DNA of 64,000 bases from Sipunculus nudus (Eukaryota; Annelida; Sipuncula; Golfingiida; Sipunculidae), in assembly GCA_026874595.1 (NCBI GenBank), contig CM049309.1, positions 73,454,426 to 73,518,425 on the forward strand, written 5' to 3'. Position 1 is the stretch's first letter; the number at the start of each line of letters is the position of its first letter. Positions 1 to 12,700 of the stretch are shown here, one piece after another. Position numbers and translations under genes: made by a program. A model generated the notes under the pieces. It was not told the DNA's origin, did no database searches, and saw only the letters and a list, made by a program, of their open reading frames with translations.

Positions 1-3000
1 TGAGCCTACCAGGCTAGTACAATACAGCAGTGTGTAGCCGCTCCTGGGGCCACACTTCACGTGTCTGTGATCTTGTTCTCGTCGTTTAAGTAATGTGAAA
101 GGTCTTCGTGGCCTCATCTTCACAGCTGCGCGTTTTTAGTCATCATGGAAGTTGTGGGAAAAACACAACATAACAGAGGTGAAACGTGGCAGTAAATGCC
201 TCACATGTGTATGCATTCTGTTTATGATGGGTTATACCGCAGAAAAGATGTTCATTTACAACAGAACTTGGTCAGCACAGGTGATCTTTAAAACCTGGTG
301 ACTGATACACCTGTTGCCTGCTGATGTGCCTTGTGACCAACCAGTATGGTAAGTGTGCTTCAGAATTCTGGACCACCAGATCAATAAGAGTTTGGCAGTA
401 AGGTAATGGGCAAATGCCGAGCACTTACCAGCAAACTAGGGAATGTATGTTAGGTAGAAAGCAAATGGATGTATGTAAGGGCTAGATTGAATTTCTGCAT
501 CACAGCGGCCTGTTATGGGGATGTTGGGGAAGTTTGGGGAGGGGGGCCTGGTAGTGTTGCGCAGCAGTGTTTGTATCACCCGTGGCTTTGATCTTTCTTT
601 TTATAGCACTACATCAAGGCTTTTGGGATGTGCAGCGTGGTTGTGGCAGAGCTGCCAGCCCTTTAATTCAGGGTAGAAACCAAGAGGGCCACTGGACAGA
701 GCTCCGCTTGCCTGCGTACCACTAAAGCCAGGTTTGATGGGATTCATTAGGGAACAGCCAGTAATTACAAAGACGCTCCCCCTGTAACAAGACCTGTCAG
801 GTTGCGGCCATGTTTATTTTATACCCACCCAACACAGACATGAAATAGGACACGTGCACACACGGAGCGTAGGCCCAGTATTGATGTGTGTTTCTCATTT
901 GGGTACCCTGTGGTCTGATGTTCCATGTTCTTGCATGCTAACTAAGCAAGCCCGCCCTCAAAGTACAGCAAGTGTTCAAGTCAGAGGGTTAATTACAACC
1001 CCCTTCCCCACCAGCTTACTCTGTGCACCATAATTTGGCAGTGTGACGTAATTCACTTTGTATTAAAAATACATTAGGATAGCAGCCCATGTAATGTTTT
1101 ATTGATAAGTATATGTGATGGACATTTATGTTCTTGTATAGATTTGTTCCCCGGGGAAGGATGTGTGCTGACATGAACCATACAACAAAGAGACATGTAG
1201 CTTTACATTTTTGCGGTGGGGTAGAGTGTCTGTTGACCAAGACTGACCTCCCCATTACAATAATGGAACATATTTTGTACCTGTTTATCTTGGGTGTTTA
1301 GCTGTTTGCTGATTCAGTGTTGGCCCATGCGGGGATATTCATGTTTGCGCACCAGGGACAGGGCACCGGGCTTATTGATCACATAGAACAACAGGCTTCA
1401 ACGGAAAACTGATGCCAATCACAAAACCACACTTTACTGCCAGCCAATCGGGTGGTGACAGATCGCATCTTGTCACCTAATTGTGGAGGTTGGGCTTTGA
1501 ACCAGACAATATATATTGTGTACTTTCTCCTACCGACCTGTATCTGTGTGTGCCTATTGGTAACCCTGGAGGCCGTCTGTGGTGCTGTTTACTTTTGACA
1601 TATTATTACCAACTTACAGTTTCTCCTAACTTTTCACATCTAGTAAACTCACCCATTTCAAATTTATGTCAGTGTTTGCATTGTCTTGCTCATATGGCTT
1701 CAAAATTAGAAAATAAAGCTTCTGTTACAAATAAGTCATGCAACACACAGGTAATTCATAAATCGCTGTTGCTATAGTTTACTATTGACCAGTTTTATAA
1801 TGATTAGTACAGCTGCCACATTCATATAATCTATTATCATTACATTTTACCATCAATTGTCATTAATATAGATTGATCATTTATTTATTGCTGCTTGTTA
1901 AGATTCCCGTCCTTCTATCACAGTATTCCATACTCTAAGCTGCACTGATTCTTTCACTTTCAAATCCCATAAGTCAAGCATCCAGTTTATAAAAAAAAGG
2001 AGAAAAATGCAAGCAGATGTATAACACTCATGGCAATTTCTATTTGAGTATGCAGTAATACTGTGTATTTTGAACTGATAATTTAACCATTGTCAGTGTA
2101 ATCACTGATTTACTTCCCCCTTAAAATTTATGGATGCACATATATAATCCCATGGTTAAACACTTTGCTTTATACTTATGAAGAAAATGTGTTTAAATCA
2201 ATGAATAGTTTACTCACTCATTTTAATTGGCCAAATGCTGCATATTTTGCATACATGGATATTCACATTTTAATTCTTTATGGACTCTTGTGATCACACC
2301 TGAAAAGAATAATTCAAAGCCTAGAAAATCTGTACGTTTGTCAAATTAGAAAGAAAGATGTAATATGGATTTGAATCAGCATTTAAAAAAAAAAATTATA
2401 TGGATGCAAGGTCACAAAGCTTGTTTCACATGCGTTAGCATTGGGGTGTAACAGTGCAAGGAAAAATTTATGCATTTAATTGCAATCCCTCAATTAAATT
2501 ATAATAGATTCTTAACCTCAAAATTGATTATTTTTTTTTTACATACATGTACCACCCCCAAGTCCTCTGTCAGTTGTCAAATTTTACTGAGCTCAAGGAA
2601 TGTTCAAGCAATTTTTCATGTGTGTGCTTTAGATCTGGTATTGAACAACGCTTGCCAGTAGACTGCACCACTCGCAGAAAAATAAAATTGCAGTAAACAG
2701 AGGAAGAACATTGTTCATTTACTTACTGAATTAACGAACATAGGTTGTAGTAAAAAATATTTGCTTTTATTTAATGAAAGTCTGAAATTTACTTCTAAAG
2801 TAATAACAAAATTGAGAATTTTATTGAAGGAAAAGAATCTATAATCAGATTGATTTTAATTCCACTCACAATCCACAGGCCCATTTTATAGTACAAAATT
2901 TAGTGATAGAATATTTATGAGTGTCCCTGACAATTGGAACCTGTTCTCCCTGTGTAAATCCACAGGCTATCTTTAGAGAACATAATTGACTGTTCCTGGC

Positions 3001-3810
3001 TCTTGTCTTATATTGATTTGAGGGACCAATCCTAGGTAGTTTTGATAGGCCCGCAAAATGGGGTTTAATGTTACGGGAGCCAAGGCAGAATCTAGCTTCA
3101 AATGAAGCTTGTATTTAGATGGGTAAATGACATTTTAAAATGATACGTTTTGCTTTGTTGTCTCATGTTGCACTATCATTCGTGTCAATCTAAGCTGATT
3201 TTTTTGCCTCCCTGGAAGGTAGGCATTGATGTTGGCCAAAGACGGTTAAAATACAACCTGCTTAATCAAGAAGATACTGAAATGTCTGGACTTATGTCAA
3301 ACATGAACTAGAGGTCTTTTTACTAAAGAACCTTGTATTTCATATTAACTACTTGCATTGAACAGGAGAATCCCTCCTGCTTTTCATATGAACTATAGCT
3401 AGGATAATTTAAAATAATATGGTAATTAATATATATGTATCGGCACATGAGCTTAAAATTCCTGAAAATATAACCTGTCTTCCTTTGATACTTTGCAACA
3501 CTGCCTAGATCTACCATTGCAGGGTGTCCCAGAACTTGGATAACCTGGAAATTGAGTTTACCTGAGTTTTCAGTCAGTGAAGCATCATAAGGTCTCAGAA
3601 AATGGCCTTAAATTAGAGAAAAGTCTGACTATTTCATCAGCAATGAAGAGAGAGTAATCAGTGCATATGCTTGTTACAGGTGGTTTTCTGTATGTGTCTT
3701 CTGAAATTGGACATTTTTTCAACACATGCCCAGCAAGTCCAGTAATATCCACAACCCATAATACACACAATGCTTAGCACTTATTCTTTATCCTGATTGG
3801 CATCTGGTCC

Positions 3811-3878
3811 GGACCAATCGACGATTGGTCCATAAAAGATCCCGTTTGGGATTTGGTCCGGCCTAAACCCTGATCGGG

Positions 3879-3915
<37 letters not shown>
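3811..3915. repeat. Hairpin cluster followed by a (TA)n microsatellite
   Basis: Perfect 10-bp arms GGACCAATCG and CGATTGGTCC flank a single base at 3811-3831. A second small hairpin with ATCCC/GGGAT arms follows, then a third copy of the TGGTCCGG motif, then an uninterrupted TA run from about 3881 to 3915. The density of short palindromes resembles the end of a miniature inverted-repeat element that carries a microsatellite, but no matching second end was found. Confidence 0.5.
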
Positions 3916-3918
<3 letters not shown>

Positions 3919-5137
3919 ATAGATAGAATCTGATGTAGATTAAACAGGTGACATAGTGAAGTCAAGAGTAGGCAAGGAACGCTTCTATTGGCATGATCAT
4001 GGCATTCACCTTGGCTTTTTGTTATTACAAGTGGATCATTGAATACCTTTAGATACAGGAGCAAGGACAGAGTGCTGTGCATTAATCTACTGTCTGTAAA
4101 CCAGGCCTATCTGAAGTTTAATATGTAATACAAGTCCATAAGTATTTCTGGGCAGCAGTTGGTGCCATAACTTTAGTTGATTTATCACTCATCTAGGCCA
4201 ATGTATGGCTAAAAATTGATGCAGGAAACACAGACTTTCATAAGATCGATAGAAATGGGTTGGTTGCACCATATTGTTTTCAGAAACTTGGTTTGTAAAA
4301 CCCACTGCACACAATTGGAAAATCCCTGAGCTACTTGCAGTATGGTAAAGCCCATGTGGGATAATTATGTAATTGTTTGTGGATGTTATTTGTTTTTGGA
4401 AATTTGACATTTTTCCAAGTCATCAGCTTTGTATAAAGTAGCCTTCATTTTGGCTGCTGGAGTGTATGCTGCTGTTAAATCAGTGTCTAGACTGCCCTTG
4501 CAGCTTGTGGAGGAGGTTTTCATCACAGACCCAGTGTTGAGAACACTTCCCATCAGCCTTCAGTTACAGCTCTTACCTTGAGTTTACCAAACAAGTGAGC
4601 TGAAATTGTTACCTTAAAATACATATATCCTCTTTTGTTTGCCATGTACAAATGTGCTGTATACCTTGCCATGAGCTTATACAGTCACTCTATGATAATC
4701 TGTCAACTTTGAATTATCACTATAACTTATTTTCTTGATATTGTGGAATGATCACATCTGTGTGATATATACCAGAGCACAGAAGGTACACAAGGAATAA
4801 TGAATAGGTGAAAGAGGTATGACTGAAAGTACTTTAGTATGTGGAAAGTGAAAACAGATGATTTGTAATGTTTATATCCAGTCAGTCATATATTTGAGCA
4901 ATATAAAAACACTGCTGAGACAATACCCTTTAGACACATCAAACATGGTCATGTTTCTATATTGAAAGTAAATGCCACTGTTGTTCAAGACAAAAAGGTT
5001 GGTTCATAAAATTTGTATGGTCATAGTGGCAATTAAAATTTCAATCAAGTCAGGGTTTACTGTATTCATTTAACACTTATTTATATTTGCTAGTCTGCAC
5101 AGATGATATGTTTTTCATATTGTTGATCTGCTATCAA

Positions 5138-6773
5138 CAGGGCTTGACATTAACTTTTCAGCTTGGCTGTCCTGTCGGACAGGTTGAGGTAGTTCTTACC
5201 TGTCTGAATGAAAAGCTGAACTGTCCGATAAAAACTAAAGTTTTATTGGGCTACTTGATAAAAGTTAAGATATATAAATATATATTCATATAATTATATA
5301 AAATGACCTGGTCCCTACTTAGGAATCAGAGCAAATTTTTAATATATTCTGAAATGTGTTGGCCAGCAATTATTGGATAAGTATTGATTATCTTATGGAA
5401 ACTTATAAAAATACATTTTAAAGATGTTATTGTTGAAAATCTCACAATATATTACACTAAATATTAATGCCCTTACAAAGTAGAATAAATACATATAGGC
5501 TACCTAAAATTATTAAGTTAAAATCATTTTAAATATATCATTCAAGTATTTAAAAAAATAAATATAAATAAAAATGTTTGAATTTATATTGAATATTAAC
5601 TCTATAACCTAGATCAGTATTATCAATGTTCATAACAATTTTATAGGGGTTTCATATTTTTTTATGTTCCTGCATTGCAATAATTAAGTCATACATTTTA
5701 TGATTTATGATAAATAAAATCATCTTCATTAACACGTTTATTTAATATTACTCTCTAAACAATCATCATATTAAAGCTAATTTTTATGTCATGATATATG
5801 TCATATCAATAGGATAGGCCTTTAAAATCTTGCAAGACAATCATATGAACAATACTGACAGTTGGTCGGCAGGGAAGCAATTAAAACCTCTATTATTGCT
5901 CACGGGGCAATCTAGAAAACCGTTGAAATCTTTTCAGGTAAAAATTATTAATTGAAACAGATATGCATGTTGTATTCCTAAGATCATAAACATATGACAT
6001 AGTCTTTTTTTTATGGAATTACCTATTTTATGTGAGTTATAGGTTTAAATGTAGAAAATGTCAATTCCCTGGTATGGGCACGGGGGTCAGCAGTCACAGA
6101 GCTGTCTGGTTTGAATATATTAATAAGGGAATTCCTATTCAAATGAGATCATGTGACAAATGTACCCAATAGGGACAAATGAGGTTCTGGAAATAAAAAT
6201 TGAATATTAATACATAATTCAATACGGAACCGGAGTGATGCCGATCTTTTTGAAGGATGTTTTAGGCGGTAAAGTCTGACCGCACAACGGTACCTGCGGG
6301 TTTCGTCTGCACGGTCACTCGGTCATATAATGTTAATAATGACACATTTGGCCATTGCCACGGTAGCCTGAGACCGATTTTTGATAATAAAGGCTGATGA
6401 GGATAGGTATATTAAAGAGTGGCGGCAAAAAATTAAAATCATGGATGTTCGGGAGTCCGGGCGGCACGCCGCGCTCTACCAGCTTGTGGAACACATTGCT
6501 AACGAACCAAGAACAAGTACTAAGAACCAGGTACACAGGAAACTCAGCAAAATCAAGAAATTTGTTCTTTTTATGCGAATATAACATGATATTCATGAAT
6601 AGGAAGGTTGTCGCAAGGTTACCACTGGTTACCTTTTATAATATGAAGTGTTTGTCAGTCACCCCAGCATGAGCCGGGGCTGCCCGATCGGACAGGTCAG
6701 GTCGACTCCAGGCTGTCCGACTTGCGAAATTGCCTGTCCCGGGCAGTCGGACAGCCGTTAATGTCGAGCCCTG
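5138..6773. mobile_element. Non-autonomous DNA transposon with terminal inverted repeats (hAT-like)
   Basis: The left end reads CAGGGCTTGACATTAAC and the right end, on the minus strand, CAGGGCTCGACATTAAC, a 16 of 17 match. The hexamer TATCAA directly flanks both ends (5132-5137 and 6774-6779) and looks like a target-site duplication. Both subterminal regions carry repeated CTGTCC/GGACAG motifs in both orientations, as expected of transposase-binding repeats. The interior is AT-rich. Short open frames at 6381-6584 and 6397-6672 show no recognisable transposase, so the copy is probably non-autonomous. A hAT assignment rests only on the end motif; hAT duplications are normally 8 bp, so another superfamily is possible. 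Confidence 0.75.
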
Positions 6774-9700
6774 TATCAAGTGCTTAACACTCTTTAAAAT
6801 AGTAGTTTTGGTCCATACAGTTCTCCATCATGCATGTGCCAGACTCATTAAAAAATTAGGTTCAGTGCATCAGTGCAGAATTTCAGCAAAAAAGATGAAG
6901 ATTGTACATGGTTTTTAAAAAATAAAACAGTAATTGTGATCATGGTTTTTTACAAAGTAACATTAATTGGGATTTAATCAGTAGTTTACTCTTTCTCCAC
7001 TCATATGGCTTTATGAAATTTATAAAATAAAGGAGTTTTCAGTAAAACATCGTTCTGTTTTACTTGCTGATGTAGGTGCACTTTAGATAGGGATGGCACT
7101 GTTTAGCTGCTGTCAGTAGACCATTCAACATTCATCCCAGTGTTTATTGGGGGGATACAGATGCTGAAGCAGGGGATGAAGAGGCTGACCAAGGGCGAAG
7201 ACAGCCTAGTGATAGGGCCTTTCTTCAGCAGACCATGGCTGTCTGCGGCAAGCCATGCAGTGGTAACCTGTAGCTGCCGCCCACCTGTGTCCACCTGTGA
7301 TCAGCCAAGCCCTGGCGGGGAGGGCCAGTCTCTGCAGCACAGAGACAGACACCTGATCTCTCATGTTTAATAGAAATATCAGAATCATATGCCCAGGGTT
7401 TATACTTGCCAAAATACCCCTGACAAACACAGCAGCTGCTCATGTGGCCATAGAATGGTCGGTGGTGAAATTGATTTCTTTCAGACCTTTAACTGAGGAT
7501 GCACAGTGTAGTGATCACTTTGATTTGTTATTTTAAATTTCATGTTTAATAAATATGGACTGTTATCCCTCATGCTGTTGAGTGCACTGCCATGCTGGTA
7601 CTTCAGCTGTCTTTGGGTTCATGATGCAAGTTTATTATTGCAGTTTCACAAGATCTTGTCCTGTTCTAGCTTTATTTAGTTGATGGAAGATTTCTCTGGC
7701 ATGTTTTGCCTTTTCAACTTTCTTAAAGTTTCATGTTAGTGCACCTTCAGTGCAGTGAGGAGTTGTAGTTTTATGAACATGCAGAGAGCTTTCTGTGCAG
7801 TTTTAGTAACAAATTGAGTGGCAGTATTGCTGAGTCTGTAGCAAATTATTTTCCCAAGGCTTGAATAAAGCTGAAGATGGATGCAGTTTGATTGTGGTAG
7901 TTCTAATCTCTGTTTATTTGTGCAGATTTACTCTGAAACTTAATAATCCTGCAGCCATATCAAGTTGTTATTCTTAATTGAGAATGAAAATGACAAATAT
8001 GAAAATGAGAAATATCCAAATCTTTATCTGTTGTTAACCACCCATCTGATGTCCTATGACTTCTCTATCTTCACTGCACAGACAGTGCCATCTGTTGGCC
8101 ATGGGCTATATTTATTTAAAACAGAAATATCCTTCACCTCCACCAAAACACTGTTAATGAAGCTGAATATAAAAAACAAGTCAGTCATGTTAGTGCAGCA
8201 GGGCTAAGAGCTTTTCTTATGAGGCAGGCTGCTTGTTTAGGACTGGTCCCAGCAAACCTTGGTGTTGGAGTATGGAGTTGTTTCCTTGAATTTCCTACAG
8301 ATGTGCCATCTTCTAGCACGGCTGCAGTACCTGTGAGGTCTGCTGATGATCTGTCTACAGGGCTGTTTTGGTTGTTACAGCTGGGTTTCTTTGACTGTGA
8401 AGAAAGTTTAGCAATTTATTTAAATCAAGCAGGAAATCAGTTCCTTTACAGCTCTGATAATACTATGTCAGTCTGATATTACTCCATGAATTCCAATATA
8501 TTGTTTAACTATTTCAGGAATTGCTAAACTCTGTAATACTTGACCCCAAGTCAATTAATATTTTATTGTCATGTTCAACTTTGAAATAGCCAAGTCAGCA
8601 TGATTTTTTTATCAGTATATGATCCTTGTGGAGAATACATACATGTGTGTTCTCAGGGGCCAATTTCAACTGTTGATGAGATAACAATCAGGTAACTGAT
8701 GATCCCTTGCTGGAATAGAATTTTAAAATTTCTGTTTCAATAAATTTTGTAGCAGTCTAATGAATGCGGATGTTATGACCTTTCAAATCAATACCCTCAT
8801 GGTTTTGTGTGTTAAGTTAATAAATGCTATCATTATCAGTAATAGTTAACCATGGTTCTGATGAAATAGCTTTAAACAAAGCCAGTACTTGTTGCACAGT
8901 TCTGATTCGCCAGATAGCATGGTTATACGAATACAGTATCGCCATAGATTATCTAATTAATGAACGCCTTATTATTATCATAAGTTCATGAGATATAAAC
9001 GGAGGTTATAGAAGTAATTATCCAGCAGAATTTTGATAAGCTGTCAATAATGAGATAATTTAAACCACTGGTTTTATTGTTTATTGTATGGTAATCTCTT
9101 TCCTCATGATTTCATAACCAGGTTTGGTAATTTCTGTAAAGTCTGTCCGGTAATTAATTAATTGTAACTGTGAATTATTTCTCCATTTTGGATTCATTAG
9201 TTAACGTTTTACAACTTAATCCTAATCACATGTGGTTGTAACTTATAATTTTGCTTAATTTATAATCATATATTCCATGCTATTATAAGATAACCATATT
9301 TGTGTGGCAGTTGGTATTTTCCCCCATTTTACTTTTCAGATTTAATTAAAATGCTCTTTAACATTTTATGTCGTTTGTTATGTGGTTTTGAGAAATTAAG
9401 CAGGACATTCAAAGTTGAAGTCTTTTGCTTATTTACTCGTCATACCTGTCCAACCCTTCTACTTGGGGGTAGGGGGGTGGGGAGGGGTTGCTTATGTAAA
9501 GGGACCGTTATTTGAAAATTGTTTAGATAACTGGTGTACTTCAAGAAATTCTGCTTGTGGGATATTGTACTGTGGTCAGTTCAAGTGGTGTCCAAAACAC
9601 TCAGTTTTATAACTAAACCCCTTCTATAACACCCTCGCCTCTGGGACAAGACAGTGAAATCTCAACACAATTCAGGTTTCAGTGTAATGTCTTAGCTACA

Positions 9701-12700
9701 GTACATGTTAAGATGTCTGGGTTATTCCAGGCCAAATGCATATATAACAAAACCTGAAATCCAAAAGTTTGTGATGTATTCTCACTCGGTGTCCTTCACT
9801 GGCATCCAATAGAGGCTGCCACCTACTTGGTGGACATATCATTAAATTTAATATACAATATTTAAATGAAAAAGAAGGGATGAGAAATTAGTCCCAGTGT
9901 CTGGCTAGTGCAGTAATTTACTCTTAATATGTCATTTTGAAAATCAGTCTTTGTAGCTATGATATCAAAGTCATGCTAGTTTTATGGGTCTGATTTTGGA
10001 AGGAAGAGGCTTGTGCATTAAGTTGGCCCACTGACAGAATTTGACAGTGGGACCCTGCCTGGTGTTAATCATTATGCATTGCTGCTGCATTCCCAGTCTG
10101 TCATCAGTACATGCTGTTGCTGCATGAGTCACCAATGCATTTGTTTCATTTCAGCCAGTATTCGTGTTTCATTCTGCATGTTTTAAGTAGCAGCAAAGTG
10201 TCATGTGGTGTGAAGAAAAACATGACAGTATGGTCCAGTCTTAATTGTACTTATGAACTTGTCATATTATGTTGTAATTAAAGGTCTTTCAATAATTAAA
10301 GTGTTATTATCTGTAATACACTAGAGCCTGTACTAAGTGAAAATTGAATATCCAAAATTCAGCTGAATGCAAAAAAATAGGAAATGTGTTTTATTCAAGT
10401 CTTATGATATGTTATCTTCATTTGTTCAGAGAGTCTGTTATCTGAACATATTGCATTGAAATCCTCCTTACTGTTCAGGTAACCGAGGCTCTCATGTATT
10501 TCTGTGAAGGAGTACATGTCTTGTTTCAGACAGAGAATGTTTGATTGCCAAAATTAAAGGGTGTTGAGGACAGTTTGATAAATTTATATGCGGTGGATGC
10601 TCCCCTGTGACAGGATGGTCTTCAGGGCCTTGTCATTATTGAACCTTGGGGGCCCTGTTTGGGTTGTGATCCGGGACCTTGAAGGACTGCTTCAGTTATT
10701 AAAGACTGTTGGGACTAAGGCCAGATGTGTCATATGTGATTACATGTTTTGAAATGATAGTCCCTGGTTGTCGGGTACTGCAAATGTGGATCATGCAGGG
10801 ATCCATTGATTACGTACCTTTTGTGGATTCTGGGATGATAAGAGACTGATGGCCGTTCATGAGTTAGAACCTGAAAGAACTAGAAAGGTGGTGTTGCTGT
10901 CCTTGAATGACTGGGCACAGGTTGACAGGGTCTGTAAATTGAGTGGACTTCTAAAAAGGATCAGTGTATTTCAGTCCACTAGCATATTTGGGTTTCATTA
11001 AGTTTATTGCAGCTCAGTTATTCAGGTCAGCCATGTGCACATTTCGTCCAAAGAATAGTATTTTAATGCATTAGCAGGACTTAAAGTTATTTCATCTTGG
11101 CAGTTTGAACAGACAGGCCACACACCTGGTTAACCTGGCAAAACTGGTGTTTATCCTCTTATAAATTTCTGAAAAATTTTAACTTGAACATCTTGATTGT
11201 GGTAATTGATATGTTCTTCAAAAGAATCACCATGGATCACCAGCACCTCAGCTGGATATGTAGTCTCCCACCAACTGATCCACAAATAATAAGAAATCTT
11301 GGATATGTTTTAGAACACTTTATCATCAATAACATTTCTTTAAGTAGGAACTTGTCAAATCCTTCAGGGGCTCATTAAAGTAGTGAAATCACCTTTAAAT
11401 GAATTGTCAAAATTGCCACAGAATGTTTTTAATTGTTTTCTCTTAGGAATAAAGATATCTCTGGAACTCAGATTTAATTTAAACTTTAGTTGTGTACTTG
11501 TGGTTGGCTTCTTTGGCTGAGTTATTGATACTTGAAGGTAATTAGTTAGTATAACATTGTTCAGCTCAAACTAAGTACTTTTATCCATTTGACTTCTGTG
11601 AATAGGCAGGAAAGTTGCTTAAAAGGTACATATTTAATTTTATTGTTAGAACCTCATTTGATTACACATGGGAGGCTATTTTTATTCCCTAATTTCACTA
11701 TTAAATGATATATAAATTACATATTGTTCATAATTTGTTACATAAAATTTATATTACCTGAACATGTAGCATGTGCAATACACTTGGTGTATATTGATTA
11801 TTAGCTTTGTTCTATATATATATATATGGTTTCATGCGTGTCCATTTATTAAACTTGCATGCTAATTTGAACAAGAATCTGGTGGGAGTTGAGTTTCTTA
11901 TATATGAGAAATGTTAATATTTGTATCTCTTAGAAGACAATATTGTGTTCTGGTTATGAAGCTGATACTGCTACAGTTGTTCATTATCATGTGTGAACCA
12001 GAAACCTTGCATTCCAAAATTATGCAGCAGACTTGGACAGAATTTCTATGAGCAATTCAATTCTCTTGTAGGAGCACATTTACTAGCAGCTCATTACTTA
12101 ACAAGGGTAGGTTTAACTGCTACTGTGGCATTCACATAGTCACATAGTATTGTCCCATGTGACACTTGTGCTTTGGATTTGTGTGGATGAAACCCTCCTT
12201 AGTGAGGGCCAGTCCATTGCTAACACATGAAGTGTAGTTATCAGGGTTATTACTTTGTGTATGCGTGGAGTCCATAGCAACAGGCCTCCCTTTGTAGGGA
12301 GGGGTTGGCCTATGTCATTGTGCCTTTAATGACAGCAGTTTCCACTTCCCTCATTGGACGTTACACTTGATCAATCAATTGACATAGGCGTCCCAGGCAA
12401 AGCCATCACCCGCGGGTGTACTCTGCATTGTGTGCCCCAGCCGGGATATATTGATAAAAACCCCTACGTGGCAGTCCCATTTTTAGTAGTGTACTCTCTG
12501 GCCCATGCTGGTGAGAGTAAATGGCGCATCTCTAGGGCTTTTAGTTTCACTCGTGCCACAGGAACGGAAGATGCTCACATTGGATAACTGTGTCCTTCAT
12601 CCCAATGTGCTGACTATCACAGGTGCAGTCAAGGTGAGATGCTTAAAGTCATCAGGTAGAATTCCCAGGAATGGGTTGCCGTTTAATATAACTTTCTCCC

